NCBI RefSeq assembly: GCF_000757885.1
Contig: NZ_JQCR01000003.1
Coordinates: 1,116,001-1,180,000, forward strand
Source of the DNA: Paenibacillus wynnii
Lineage (GTDB): Bacteria > Bacillota > Bacilli > Paenibacillales > Paenibacillaceae
Direction: 5' to 3'
DNA length: 64,000 bases
The translations under genes were made by a program, and so were the position numbers. Shown here piece by piece: positions 50,866 to 58,556 of the stretch. How positions within the stretch are numbered: position 1 is the stretch's first letter; each line of letters opens with the position of its first letter. The notes beneath the pieces were generated by a model. It worked only from the letters and a program-made list of their open reading frames with translations. It had not been told where the DNA came from and did no database searches.

Positions 50866-52182
50866 TTATGCTCCAGCTTCTTCAATCATTAACTGGATTT
50901 TTGTCACCTTAATACGGGAAATACGTTTACTATCCATCTCATCTACAATAAACAGGTGATTATCGAATTCTACGGACTGTCCTTTTTGGGGAGGATTGAT
51001 CTCCAGCTTGGAATAGAGCCAGCCGCCTATCGTGTCATAATCGTCCGTTTCCATATGAAGCCCCAATCGATCATTAATTTCTTCAATAAGCATTAATCCA
51101 TCGACCGAGTGTTCACCTTCACCCAGCTTCTCGACACCAGGACGTTCCTCATCGAACTCATCCTGTATCTCTCCCACAATCTCTTCCATGATATCCTCCA
51201 AAGTAACCAGACCGGAAGTACCGCCATATTCGTCGATCAAAATAGCAATTTGCGTCTTGGCACGCTGCATTACCTTAAGCAGAGCACTGATCTGTATGGA
51301 CTCTGGAACAGTTAGAATTGGACGAATTAAACTCAGATAATTAGGTGCACTTTCCCTTATCAAATCCTTGATATGGATAAAGCCCAGAATATGATCCTTA
51401 TCTCCGTCGCAGACCGGGTAACGCGTTCGCATGCCGTCATAAGCAATTTCAAGATTTTCTTCCACAGAAAGATGATTGCTCAAACAGATCATTTCCGTTC
51501 TAGGAATCATAATTTCTCTGGCCGTTGTATCCACAAATTCAAAAATATTATCTACGAGATCCATTTCAGTCTTATCGATGAGTCCGCTTTTATTGCTCTC
51601 TTGCATTAAAATACGAATTTCTTCCTCTGTATGAGCTGTTCCAAGCTCTGAGGCAGGTGCCAGCCGGAATACACTCAGCAGCCCGCTAGCCAGACCTTTG
51701 ACGATCCAGATAAACGGGTACATCAGATTGTAAAAGACATTCATCGGACCAGCCATCAATAACAGCACAGATTCTGCATTGTTAACCGCAATGGTTTTGG
51801 GGGCTAATTCTCCAAGCACAATATGCAGAACTGTGATCAGAAAAAAGGCAATTAGGAGTGAGATGACGTGTACGGACGTTTCTCCAAATCCTAAGCCGAC
51901 TATCAACGGCCTTCCTAACTTAGCTATCGCCGGTCCTCCAAGCCAACCGAGGGCTAGCGAAGCTAACGTGATGCCAAGCTGGCAAGCTGATAGATAGGCA
52001 TTGAGATTGTGTACGATATTCCGTGCTGCTAAGGCTCTTTTGCTGCCCTCCTCAATGAGAGTATCAATACGGCCGCTACGGACTTTTACCATCGCGTACT
52101 CAACCGAAACAAAAAAACCGTTCAACAGCACCAACAGAACAATTAAACTTACATTTAACATACCGGGCAAAGGGTCGCTCAA
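50866..52182 (-). CDS. CNNM/CorC-type transporter-like protein with DUF21 and CBS domains
   Basis: 438 residues. The DUF21 membrane domain (LIVLLVLLNGFFVSVEYAMV, LSACQLGITLASLALGWLGG) is followed by a CBS pair (IMIPRTEMICLSNHLSVEEN, AQIAILIDEYGGTSGLVTLE) and a C-terminal CorC_HlyC domain. The family, often annotated hemolysin-like, includes the magnesium exporter MpfA/YhdP. The role in Mg2+ or Co2+ efflux is inferred. The start is a TTG at 52182 whose ribosome binding site is partly inside a hairpin. Confidence 0.92.
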   Translation of the reverse strand: MSDPLPGMLNVSLIVLLVLLNGFFVSVEYAMVKVRSGRIDTLIEEGSKRALAARNIVHNLNAYLSACQLGITLASLALGWLGGPAIAKLGRPLIVGLGFGETSVHVISLLIAFFLITVLHIVLGELAPKTIAVNNAESVLLLMAGPMNVFYNLMYPFIWIVKGLASGLLSVFRLAPASELGTAHTEEEIRILMQESNKSGLIDKTEMDLVDNIFEFVDTTAREIMIPRTEMICLSNHLSVEENLEIAYDGMRTRYPVCDGDKDHILGFIHIKDLIRESAPNYLSLIRPILTVPESIQISALLKVMQRAKTQIAILIDEYGGTSGLVTLEDIMEEIVGEIQDEFDEERPGVEKLGEGEHSVDGLMLIEEINDRLGLHMETDDYDTIGGWLYSKLEINPPQKGQSVEFDNHLFIVDEMDSKRISRIKVTKIQLMIEEAGA

Positions 52183-52190
52183 ATTATACT

Positions 52191-52223
52191 CCTATCCGCC
52201 ATTCTCCTCGCAGGACGGATAGG
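52191..52223 (-). promoter_or_regulatory. Hairpin enclosing the ribosome binding site of the CNNM-type gene
   Basis: On the minus strand CCTATCCG pairs with CGGATAGG, with TCCT/AGGA inside. The 3' arm holds the GGATAGGAG ribosome binding site of the TTG start at 52182. It could gate translation. Confidence 0.55.
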
Positions 52224-52495
52224 CACACCTCCTTCGTTTTTTTAAAGTGTTAGCCTGTAAATCGCCATTCGTTCCTTTCTCCATCAACTTCCCAAGTGTC
52301 TCAGCTCCTGACTGCACCACGAATAATAAATATATACTTTATTATATATATTTATAATCTACACAGTCAAACGTCAACGTATGCCGACAGATTGGGCTAT
52401 ACAAGCATTTTTTTGACTATTCAGAAGCATTCGGGCTCTAGGAGGCTCTGAGAGGAATCATACTTGTCCCTATTCTTTAACTTTAACACAATGAA
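52224..52495. other. Leader region of the CNNM-type gene, no gene seen
   Basis: GC-richer transcribed leader up to about 52320 (minus strand contains GTCAGGAGCTGAGACACTTG and a second strong AAGGAGGTG site near 52233), then an AT tract of repeated TATATA at 52320-52360. I could not match it to the M-box, yybP-ykoY or T-box classes. Confidence 0.45.
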
Positions 52496-52520
52496 AAAGC
52501 CCTCCTGTTGAGGAGGGCTT
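52496..52520 (-). terminator. Terminator of the cwlJ-gerQ operon
   Basis: AAGCCCTCCT pairs with AGGAGGCTT (one bulge), followed on the minus strand by TTTCATT; 5 bp past the gerQ stop. Confidence 0.75.
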
Positions 52521-52524
52521 AAAT

Positions 52525-53148
52525 TTACCAGCAGTTACGCGAAGTTGCTCTGCTGCCATTGCCAGCGGCACCTGGGTATTGATAAGTAAGAGGCTCGTCG
52601 AAAGTTACATAATCCAAATTAATCATAAGTAATAAAAACCGCTGACCCGTTGCCCGGTCACTAATAATGATATGGTCACGACCGGCAGCCTCTATAACGC
52701 CCTTAAATATCTTTGCATTCCACTCTGAATTATTCTCGAATGTCATGTAAAACGTACCTGTTTTACCCAAATTAAGGCGTAAAATATTCTCAATATAGGA
52801 TTGCTCGAATACAGGCTGTGGGGTCGACACTACAGTTCCCGTGGGCGTCATCGGACTACCACTGGTGACCTGTGGCGGTTGGCTGGTCATGCCGCCTCCA
52901 CCACCTCCGCCCATAGCTGCTCCCCCGCCCATTCCCGGCATCATTTGCGTTGTGCTGCCCATTCCCGGCATCCCTTGCATTGTGTTGCCCATTCCAGGCA
53001 TCCCTTGCATTGTGTTGCCCATTCCAGGCATCCCTTGCATTGTGTTGCCCATTCCGGGCATCGTTTGCGTTGTGTTGCCCATTCCGGGCATCCCTGATGA
53101 AGCACTGCCAATCGTATAAGTCACTGGACGGTAAGGTTGAACGATCAT
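52525..53148 (-). CDS. gerQ: Spore coat protein GerQ
   Basis: 207 residues. The C-terminal half is the conserved GerQ domain: EQSYIENILRLNLGKTGTFY, MTFENNSEWNAKIFKGVIEA and AAGRDHIIISDRATGQRFLL, close to B. subtilis GerQ (YwdL). The N-terminal half is low-complexity with six near-identical ten-residue MPGMGNTMQG-type repeats and a Gly run. GerQ is cross-linked in the coat by transglutaminase and is needed for CwlJ function during germination. It follows cwlJ with 57 bp between, as in Bacillus. Confidence 0.95.
   Translation of the reverse strand: MIVQPYRPVTYTIGSASSGMPGMGNTTQTMPGMGNTMQGMPGMGNTMQGMPGMGNTMQGMPGMGSTTQMMPGMGGGAAMGGGGGGGMTSQPPQVTSGSPMTPTGTVVSTPQPVFEQSYIENILRLNLGKTGTFYMTFENNSEWNAKIFKGVIEAAGRDHIIISDRATGQRFLLLMINLDYVTFDEPLTYQYPGAAGNGSRATSRNCW
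52928..53097. repeat. Tandem 30-bp repeat inside gerQ
   Basis: Units starting at 52928, 52958, 52988, 53018, 53048 and 53078 repeat with few changes (three central units nearly identical), encoding MPGMGNTMQG-like decapeptides. Phase is exactly 30 bp so the frame is kept when copies are gained or lost. Confidence 0.92.
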
Positions 53149-53205
53149 TTTCTGAACCTCCTAAAAGTTATGTGGAGCATGGACTCCTATTCTATTACAC
53201 GGTTC

Positions 53206-53628
53206 TCAAAATACTGCCGGACACTCTGAACTCGATGGAGTAAAAAAACAGTGGGCTTTATAGCGGCCCGTATTTTGCTGATTATACCAGGTGGCTGGAC
53301 AGGCTCCAGTAGGGCGGAAAAACCACAGAGCATTGGAGGCTGGCCGTACTCGTTCTCCAGCAATTGCACGTTTAGCTAGACGTATATCTTTCTCACGGGC
53401 ACGTTGATAGAAATATCCTTTGCTGGGTGCCTCGAAGCCGCCTGGACTCTGAAAGACCATCTGATCCACATTGCGGATATTGTCAAAGTCCAGACAATTA
53501 CCAAGAATCCGATTCACTCCGACGTTACCGACCATCAGCATTCCTTGTTCTCCGTCTTCCTCAGCCTCTGCCCTCATTAGCCGTGCAAGCACTTTTACAT
53601 CCTCCGAATTCGTCTTAATGACGGCCAC
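53206..53628 (-). CDS. cwlJ: Spore cortex-lytic cell wall hydrolase CwlJ
   Basis: 140 residues, hydrolase_2/SleB-like domain without signal or binding domain, as in CwlJ. Features are LARLMRAEAEEDGEQGMLMV with the catalytic Glu, GNVGVNRILGNC, FYQRAREKDIRLAKRAI and SNALWFFRPTGACPATW. It degrades muramic-lactam cortex peptidoglycan on germination. The start is GTG at 53628 with AAGGAGGAG upstream. It forms a two-gene operon with gerQ. Confidence 0.95.
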   Translation of the reverse strand: MAVIKTNSEDVKVLARLMRAEAEEDGEQGMLMVGNVGVNRILGNCLDFDNIRNVDQMVFQSPGGFEAPSKGYFYQRAREKDIRLAKRAIAGERVRPASNALWFFRPTGACPATWYNQQNTGRYKAHCFFTPSSSECPAVF

Positions 53629-53686
53629 TCTCTCTCCTCCTTAAGAACTCCTTGTAGTCAACATCATGTTCCTTGACTGCACGATG

Positions 53687-53714
53687 TATTGTATGTGCGT
53701 TTGCCTAAGAGGTG
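53687..53714 (-). promoter_or_regulatory. Mother-cell sigma (SigK/SigE-type) promoter of cwlJ-gerQ
   Basis: CATACAATA on the minus strand fits the SigK -10 (CATANNNTA) and the SigE -10 (CATACANT); an AC lies 16 bp upstream as in SigK promoters. It is about 58 bp upstream of the cwlJ start, in keeping with mother-cell expression of coat genes. Confidence 0.6.
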
Positions 53715-53756
53715 ACTGTTCTTAAGTTTTTTCAGTTGCTTTACTTGGGCGGAGTA

Positions 53757-54171
53757 TTAATCTGCATAAATCATCTTTCGGGTCATTCCTCCATCATTAA
53801 TCAATTGAGCGCCCGTTACGAAGTTATTATCCGGAGCTGTTAGATATAGACATGCTCTGGCGATATCCTCAGGTTTACCCACTCGTCCTGACGGGTGCTG
53901 ACTATGATCAACCGAACGAAGCTTACTATAATCATTCGTTTCAATCCATCCGGGACTGATACTATTTACGGTAATTCCGTCGTTTCCCAAAGTTACAGCC
54001 ATGGTGTGTGTAAGTGCAGATATGGCTCCTTTAGAAGCAGCATAGGCTTCACTATTGGGTTCAGACATCAAGGAACGGGTGGATGAAATATTAATGATTT
54101 CTCCTCCATCGTCCGGCACCTGTAACAACAACTGATTTATGTTTAAAAATCACGTTAAATTCACGCTCCAT
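53757..54171 (-). pseudogene. Short-chain dehydrogenase (SDR) remnant
   Basis: The C-terminal 124 residues are a normal classical SDR: GEIINISSTRSL, the active site EAYAASKGAISALTHTMAV, ITVNSISPGWIETN and VTGAQLINDGGM. Upstream, MEREFNVIFK occurs in another frame and would precede the present NQLLLQV by a one-base shift. The whole nucleotide-binding half (about 100 residues with the TGxxxGxG loop) is absent. The gene is truncated and frame-shifted. Confidence 0.75.
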
Positions 54172-54316
54172 TTTATAGTGTTTAGAGTAACATCCTAAAT
54201 ATCCCCTTGTTCGATGTAAACGAAACAAGGGGATATTTGAGTCTCTTTTATAAAAGGGCTATATAGATTGAACTTGATAAACTGACAAAAAGGATTGAAG
54301 TAACGGAGGGGAATTT

Positions 54317-54421
54317 TGGAACTGGAAGAGCGGTAGCGTCCGCCTTTGTTTCCGGATTTCATCCGCTACTAGCGGTAAAAATCCAGAAATCCGGAGACAA
54401 CAGCGGCTGGAAGTCCAACAT
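54317..54421. repeat. Palindromic intergenic element
   Basis: TCCGGATTT at 54351 and AAATCCGGA at 54387 form the core. Outer parts (CTGGAAGAGCGGTAGCG and CAGCGGCTGGAAGTCC) resemble each other in inverted orientation. I know similar sequences as recurrent short intergenic palindromes in Paenibacillus genomes. There is only one copy in this window, and it fills the gap between the SDR remnant and the DUF2500 gene. Confidence 0.5.
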
Positions 54422-54493
54422 TCACCGTAGTTACGACCCAAACCCAATGTAGCAAAATCTTAAGTTCATCTTATATAGTAGAACAACCTTCAT

Positions 54494-54895
54494 TTAACCC
54501 CTCTCAACTGTAGAATACAAATGCTGACGCTGAAAACCATGGTACCTCGTTCCTTGATATGTTAAGGAGCCCGTATCACCTTCAACACTCATTCCAAATT
54601 CATGGCCGTCTACTCTAAATTCCATTCTATTCCCGCCAGACAGCTCGAACGTCAAGTAGTAGGTTGTTGTTGTACGGCTCGAAGTCCCCTCATCTTGTTG
54701 TTGCTGTCGGATTTCGCTACGTTTACTGACAATGCGAGCAGGGACGGTCAACAGGGGTGAGCTGTTATTCCGACTCCACTGAAGTATGCCCCTGCCAGCG
54801 GATACCGCAATAATACCTACCATCACTACTAAGAAGATGGGTATAACCGTTCCGGTAAAATCAAACATCCATGAAGACTCCGGCCCTATTCCCAT
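54494..54895 (-). CDS. DUF2500 family membrane protein
   Basis: 133 residues. One N-terminal membrane segment (TVIPIFLVVMVGIIAVSAG) is followed by a soluble domain with the DUF2500 marks: VPARIVSKRSEIRQQQQDEG, TTTTYYLTFEL, GNRMEFRVDGHEFG, GDTGSLTYQGTRYHGFQR. The family is widespread in Gram-positives and has no assigned function. It stands alone between intergenic gaps. Confidence 0.88.
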   Translation of the reverse strand: MGIGPESSWMFDFTGTVIPIFLVVMVGIIAVSAGRGILQWSRNNSSPLLTVPARIVSKRSEIRQQQQDEGTSSRTTTTYYLTFELSGGNRMEFRVDGHEFGMSVEGDTGSLTYQGTRYHGFQRQHLYSTVERG

Positions 54896-55005
54896 AGCTA
54901 ATTCCCCCTTAACTCCTTATTCTGCCCTTCGTTGCGTGGACGTTTCTTCATATATATGCTAGACCTAGTCCATACAGCATTAATAAAGTGGTTAAGCGCA
55001 CAAAA

Positions 55006-55051
55006 AAGACCACACATTCTCTTAGGTTCAAGAAAGAAAATGTGTAGTCTT
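55006..55051 (-). terminator. Terminator of the small Cys-rich gene
   Basis: AAGACTACACATTTTC and GAGAATGTGTGGTCTT pair with mismatches over 16 positions, followed on the minus strand by TTTTGTGC. Confidence 0.75.
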
Positions 55052-55074
55052 ATCTATACGTTTGGATATTTAAT

Positions 55075-55251
55075 TTAAGCATGTACAAGATCTAATAGCT
55101 GTTTGGTTTCATCATTTTGTTCCGGCATCATTCCGTTGTCTGCCCAGCAAGCTCTGCATTTTTCTTCAGTCTCACACAAGTGAGCGTCTTCACAGTTATA
55201 GCATAATTGCAGAAGGTTTCTAGTTACATAATCCGTTTTAAATGTTGTCAT
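55075..55251 (-). CDS. 58-residue Cys-rich protein under Fnr-type control
   Basis: The ATG at 55251 has GGAGAG 6 bases upstream and gives a 58-residue acidic protein. Five Cys lie in LQLCYNCEDAHLCETEEKCR and RACWADNG, i.e. a Cys-x2-Cys, Cys and Cys-x2-Cys pattern fit for zinc or an iron-sulfur cluster. I recognise no family. The longer frame to 55320 would start inside the promoter. The Fnr-type site and -10 upstream suggest induction when oxygen is low; a redox or metal role is a guess. Confidence 0.72.
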   Translation of the reverse strand: MTTFKTDYVTRNLLQLCYNCEDAHLCETEEKCRACWADNGMMPEQNDETKQLLDLVHA

Positions 55252-55310
55252 TATAATCTCTCCTATTCGGAATGAAAGTTTGTGAAATAATGAACTTGTT
55301 CTATGTGTTA

Positions 55311-55316
55311 AATATA
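55311..55316 (-). promoter_or_regulatory. -10 element of the Cys-rich gene
   Basis: TATATT on the minus strand; predicted +1 at about 55304, giving a 53-nt leader. The upstream activator site is centred 41.5 bp before this +1. Confidence 0.55.
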
Positions 55317-55337
55317 TCACACGTGTTTTTCTGTTAA

Positions 55338-55353
55338 TGTGATTTTTGTCACA
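55338..55353. promoter_or_regulatory. Fnr/Crp-type activator site
   Basis: TGTGA-TTTTTG-TCACA, a perfect match to the Bacillus Fnr consensus TGTGA-N6-TCACA. The centre at 55345.5 is exactly -41.5 from the predicted start of transcription, the standard class II activation position. Confidence 0.7.
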
Positions 55354-55458
55354 AAGATAAAGAAAATTTTAATTAAGTTTTTACCTTATATTTGTTCTTC
55401 TCTTTCCGCCTATTTCGTAGATTAATAGATCTTTTTCACCAATAATTATTAATGAAAA

Positions 55459-55480
55459 AAGACTGCCCTCGGACAGTCTT
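55459..55480 (-). terminator. Terminator of the BNR-repeat lipoprotein gene
   Basis: AAGACTG and CAGTCTT with an inner CC/GG extension, followed on the minus strand by TTTT; 13 bp past the stop. Confidence 0.85.
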
Positions 55481-55492
55481 TCTACCTGATAT

Positions 55493-56782
55493 TTACATGA
55501 CCCTCCAGCTGAATCCGCCGTTTACGGATTGAAGAAGAACTGACTTTTTATCCTCTTTCTTCTCAATCAACAGCCAGCCGTAATTTTCTGTGAAGAACTG
55601 AAGCTTGACTACCTCGGGATACTCTGACAACTTAGATTGTAGGACACTGCTGGCAGGAAGTTGCTTCCAAGTTGCTCCCTGGTCTTTGGTTTGGTATAGG
55701 AGATTGCCTTTCAGCGCCCATCCCATATATGAACTGATAAATATCGGGGGTACATTCCGATTTATTCCGCTTAATTTGTTAAGTGTAAATGGAGCAAACT
55801 TCCAGTTCTTTCCGGCATTTGCTGTAAAATAACCATGGTAAGTGATACCTTTGTCCTTATCAGTCTGGCATCCCACAGACATCCAGCCCTTAGTGTTGCC
55901 TTCATCGAAAAAGTCGGGCTTCCCGGTAATAACCCTGTCGCATTGTGCCAACTGATCATTCACTAAGAACGATTGTCCCGGTCGCCAATGGATCCCCCCG
56001 TCACTAGTCATGAAGATTTTAGGGAGGGCAGCAGTCTGTAAAGTCGCAATTCCAACATTTCTATTCATGAATATCATGCCCGTTGTTACACCAGGTATAG
56101 GTATAAAAGGATTTGGTGAAATCGGGCTATACTGCTCATTCTGCATTACGATGTTCCAGGAGGCGCCTCCATTTATAGTGGAGTATAATGCTTTACTTTC
56201 TTTATAAGATGTGGCGTCCCATGAAGTTAAAAGCCAGCCGCGCTGTGGTGTGATGAAATAAATAGAAGAAATAGGGTTGTCATCACCTAATGAGGATACT
56301 TTCCAGTTCAGGCCTCCATCATGGGTACGCAGGACAATCGTCTCCGTATTTCCATAAGAGCTTCGGATAATCCATCCGTTGTTCGGGTCTGTGAAGAAGA
56401 TATCTTTTCCATAAATCGGGTTCGCTGAAAACTGAATGTTAGAAGATGGTGAGATATTTGCCCAGGTCTCCCCATTATTAAGAGTCATGTACATCCGGAG
56501 TGAATTTTTAGTTACTCCCCAAGCTATTCCTTCTGAAACGCTAAGCAATTCGAAATCCGTAAGTCGGGTTTGAATCTGGTATTTCGGTGCATTTGCAGTA
56601 TCTATATTCTCAGCGTCAGGGGTTATTATTGTAATGGTCTGTCCTTCTTCCGGTGCTTCCGTTGGTTGTGGAGACGGAATTGGCTCCGGTGGAGGAGATG
56701 AGCAAGCAGCTACTGTAAGGGCAGTTAGCAACAGAAGAATAAGCAGTTTTATGGGTCTCAAACCTACAGTTTTAAATGACAT
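55493..56782 (-). CDS. Lipoprotein with BNR/Ycf48-like beta-propeller
   Basis: 429 residues. A lipoprotein signal (LLILLLLTALTVAAC, lipobox Cys near residue 27) is followed by a Pro-rich linker, then repeated Asp-box motifs such as LNNGETWANI, THDGGLNWKV, TINGGASWNI, SDGGIHWRPG, NAGKNWKF, KDQGATWKQL and NGGFSWRV. Six to seven such boxes indicate a beta-propeller like photosystem assembly factor Ycf48 or BNR sialidase scaffolds, without sialidase catalytic residues that I can see. It is probably a surface-bound scaffold or binding protein; the ligand is unknown. Confidence 0.87.
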   Translation of the reverse strand: MSFKTVGLRPIKLLILLLLTALTVAACSSPPPEPIPSPQPTEAPEEGQTITIITPDAENIDTANAPKYQIQTRLTDFELLSVSEGIAWGVTKNSLRMYMTLNNGETWANISPSSNIQFSANPIYGKDIFFTDPNNGWIIRSSYGNTETIVLRTHDGGLNWKVSSLGDDNPISSIYFITPQRGWLLTSWDATSYKESKALYSTINGGASWNIVMQNEQYSPISPNPFIPIPGVTTGMIFMNRNVGIATLQTAALPKIFMTSDGGIHWRPGQSFLVNDQLAQCDRVITGKPDFFDEGNTKGWMSVGCQTDKDKGITYHGYFTANAGKNWKFAPFTLNKLSGINRNVPPIFISSYMGWALKGNLLYQTKDQGATWKQLPASSVLQSKLSEYPEVVKLQFFTENYGWLLIEKKEDKKSVLLQSVNGGFSWRVM

Positions 56783-56833
56783 AGCTCTCTCCCCTCGGAT
56801 GAATGAAACAAACGGATGTATATTAAATTCTAA

Positions 56834-58222
56834 TTATTTACTGTTGTTGTTAAGTTTACTATTGCGATATCCATACAGCGCGTAAATTACCAGACCCACT
56901 GCAAGCCATATCATAAAACCAATCCAAGTCTCGCTCCCCAAATTATACATTAAATACCCACAAGCTGCCGCACTTAGTAAAGGAATAAACGGAACCCAAG
57001 GAACCTTAAAACCTCGCTTCAATTCCGGATTCGATGCCCGCAAAGAAATTATACCCAAAGAAACGATTAAAAAGGCGAATAACGTACCAATACTCGTAAG
57101 ATTAACCAAACGATCTAGGGGAACAAAACCAGTTAGAACGGCTACAATACCTCCGACCATCCATGTACTGCGAACCGGTGTATGTGTCTTTGCATTAACC
57201 TTGGACAAGCTTCGCGGTAAAAGTCCATCCCGTGAGATCGCGAACAATAGACGTGTTTGACCAAAAAGCATTACAAGCAGCACAGTGGTCATCCCGGCGA
57301 TGGCACCTACCGAGATAAGTCCTGCAATCATATTCTGATCCACAAAACGAAGTGCAAAGGAAACCGGGTCACTTACATTCAGGTTTTGGTAAGGGACGAT
57401 CCCTGTTAATATAAGCGAAACTGCTATATACAGAACCGTACAAATCGCAAGCGAAGAGATAATTCCGATAGGGAGATCGCGCTGAGGGCGCTTAACCTCC
57501 TCCGCTGCTGTAGAGATGGCATCAAAACCTATATAGGCGAAAAACACAGTGGCTGCCCCGTTTACTACGCCATGAAAACCAAAGGGCATAAAAGGTGTCC
57601 AATTCTCAGGTTTTACATAAAAAATACCGGTGAAGATAAATAAAAGCACCACTGAAAGCTTTATGACGACCATGATCGCATTAAACCGGGCCGTCTCTTT
57701 AACCCCGCGGGTTAACAAGTAGGAAATCAGCAAAATAATGACGATCGCCGGTAAATTAACTATAGTTCCTTTGTCCGCATTGTACGCCCCGGTTAGAACC
57801 GTCGGCAAATGAAGACCAAATCCTTCAAGAAGACCCTGGAAATACCCGGACCACCCACTGCTGACAGCCGCCGCCGCAACTCCGTATTCAAGAACAAGAT
57901 CCCATCCGAGTATCCATGCAAGAAGCTCACCAAAGGCTACATAGCTATAGGCATAAGCACTGCCGGACACTGGGATCGATGAGGCAAATTCAGAGTAACA
58001 AAGCGCTGACAACACACAAGCAAATCCGGCGATAATAAAAGAAAGCACTAGTGCAGGACCAGCATGTTCAGCCGCGGCTACACCCGTCATTACAAAAATC
58101 CCAGTACCGATAATGGCACCTACTCCAAGTGTTGTTAAATCTAATGCTCCAAGTGTTTTACTCAAGTTGTCCGTATTCGCCCCTTGTGGTGCGACTAACG
58201 GTTTTTTACGAAATAAATCCAT
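56834..58222 (-). CDS. APC family amino-acid permease (YfnA/CAT-like)
   Basis: 462 residues and about twelve membrane segments. The N-terminal LTTLGVGAIIGTGIFVMTGV and the following SELCYSEF-like LSALCYSEFASSIPVSGSAY are typical of the cationic-amino-acid transporter branch that includes B. subtilis YfnA. FFAYIGFDAISTAAEEVKRP is the family motif in helix 6. It would import amino acids with the proton gradient. Alone in its transcript, no attenuator seen upstream. Confidence 0.9.
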   Translation of the reverse strand: MDLFRKKPLVAPQGANTDNLSKTLGALDLTTLGVGAIIGTGIFVMTGVAAAEHAGPALVLSFIIAGFACVLSALCYSEFASSIPVSGSAYAYSYVAFGELLAWILGWDLVLEYGVAAAAVSSGWSGYFQGLLEGFGLHLPTVLTGAYNADKGTIVNLPAIVIILLISYLLTRGVKETARFNAIMVVIKLSVVLLFIFTGIFYVKPENWTPFMPFGFHGVVNGAATVFFAYIGFDAISTAAEEVKRPQRDLPIGIISSLAICTVLYIAVSLILTGIVPYQNLNVSDPVSFALRFVDQNMIAGLISVGAIAGMTTVLLVMLFGQTRLLFAISRDGLLPRSLSKVNAKTHTPVRSTWMVGGIVAVLTGFVPLDRLVNLTSIGTLFAFLIVSLGIISLRASNPELKRGFKVPWVPFIPLLSAAACGYLMYNLGSETWIGFMIWLAVGLVIYALYGYRNSKLNNNSK

Positions 58223-58269
58223 AGCTTAAATTCTCTCCTGTCATATGTTTGAAATATCATGAGTTATGT

Positions 58270-58491
58270 TTAAGGTGAGGTAGTCAGAAGCTTTATACCA
58301 AGACATAAAAAGATCACACCGGCGCCTATGTTCGCACCATAATTAACGAATTGGGGCAAAAAGGGCAAAACAGCCGCCCCCATAAACAAAAAGAGTGTGG
58401 AAATGCTAAACATAGCTTCTACTTTCAGAAACTCCTTATTTACTTTGCCTGAAATCGGGTAATGAATTAAAAGCACTTCGCTTGAAAACAC
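58270..58491 (-). CDS. Short hydrophobic open frame, doubtful
   Basis: A 73-codon frame, with an internal ATG at codon 27 giving a 47-residue product of two membrane helices (FSISTLFLFMGAAVLPFLPQ and GAGVIFLCLGIKLL). No good ribosome binding site is placed for either start. It may be the tail of a lost membrane protein or a small real one; I recognise no family. The 5' end reaches toward the divergent lactate dehydrogenase gene. Confidence 0.35.
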   Translation of the reverse strand: MFSSEVLLIHYPISGKVNKEFLKVEAMFSISTLFLFMGAAVLPFLPQFVNYGANIGAGVIFLCLGIKLLTTSP

Positions 58492-58556
58492 TATGTGTAG
58501 AGATTATGATGGATACGATTGGACACAAAAAATACAAATTTGGAGGAGATGGAACA

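Noticed and set aside
52183..52330. M-box or yybP-ykoY riboswitch before the CNNM-type gene
   Set aside because: The conserved blocks of neither class could be found; only the hairpin over the ribosome binding site is supported.
52801..53243. Several plus-strand frames rich in repeats
   Set aside because: They are the mirror of the gerQ tandem repeat.
58223..58556. Rex operator upstream of ldh
   Set aside because: No TTGTGA-N6-TCACAA-like sequence was found.
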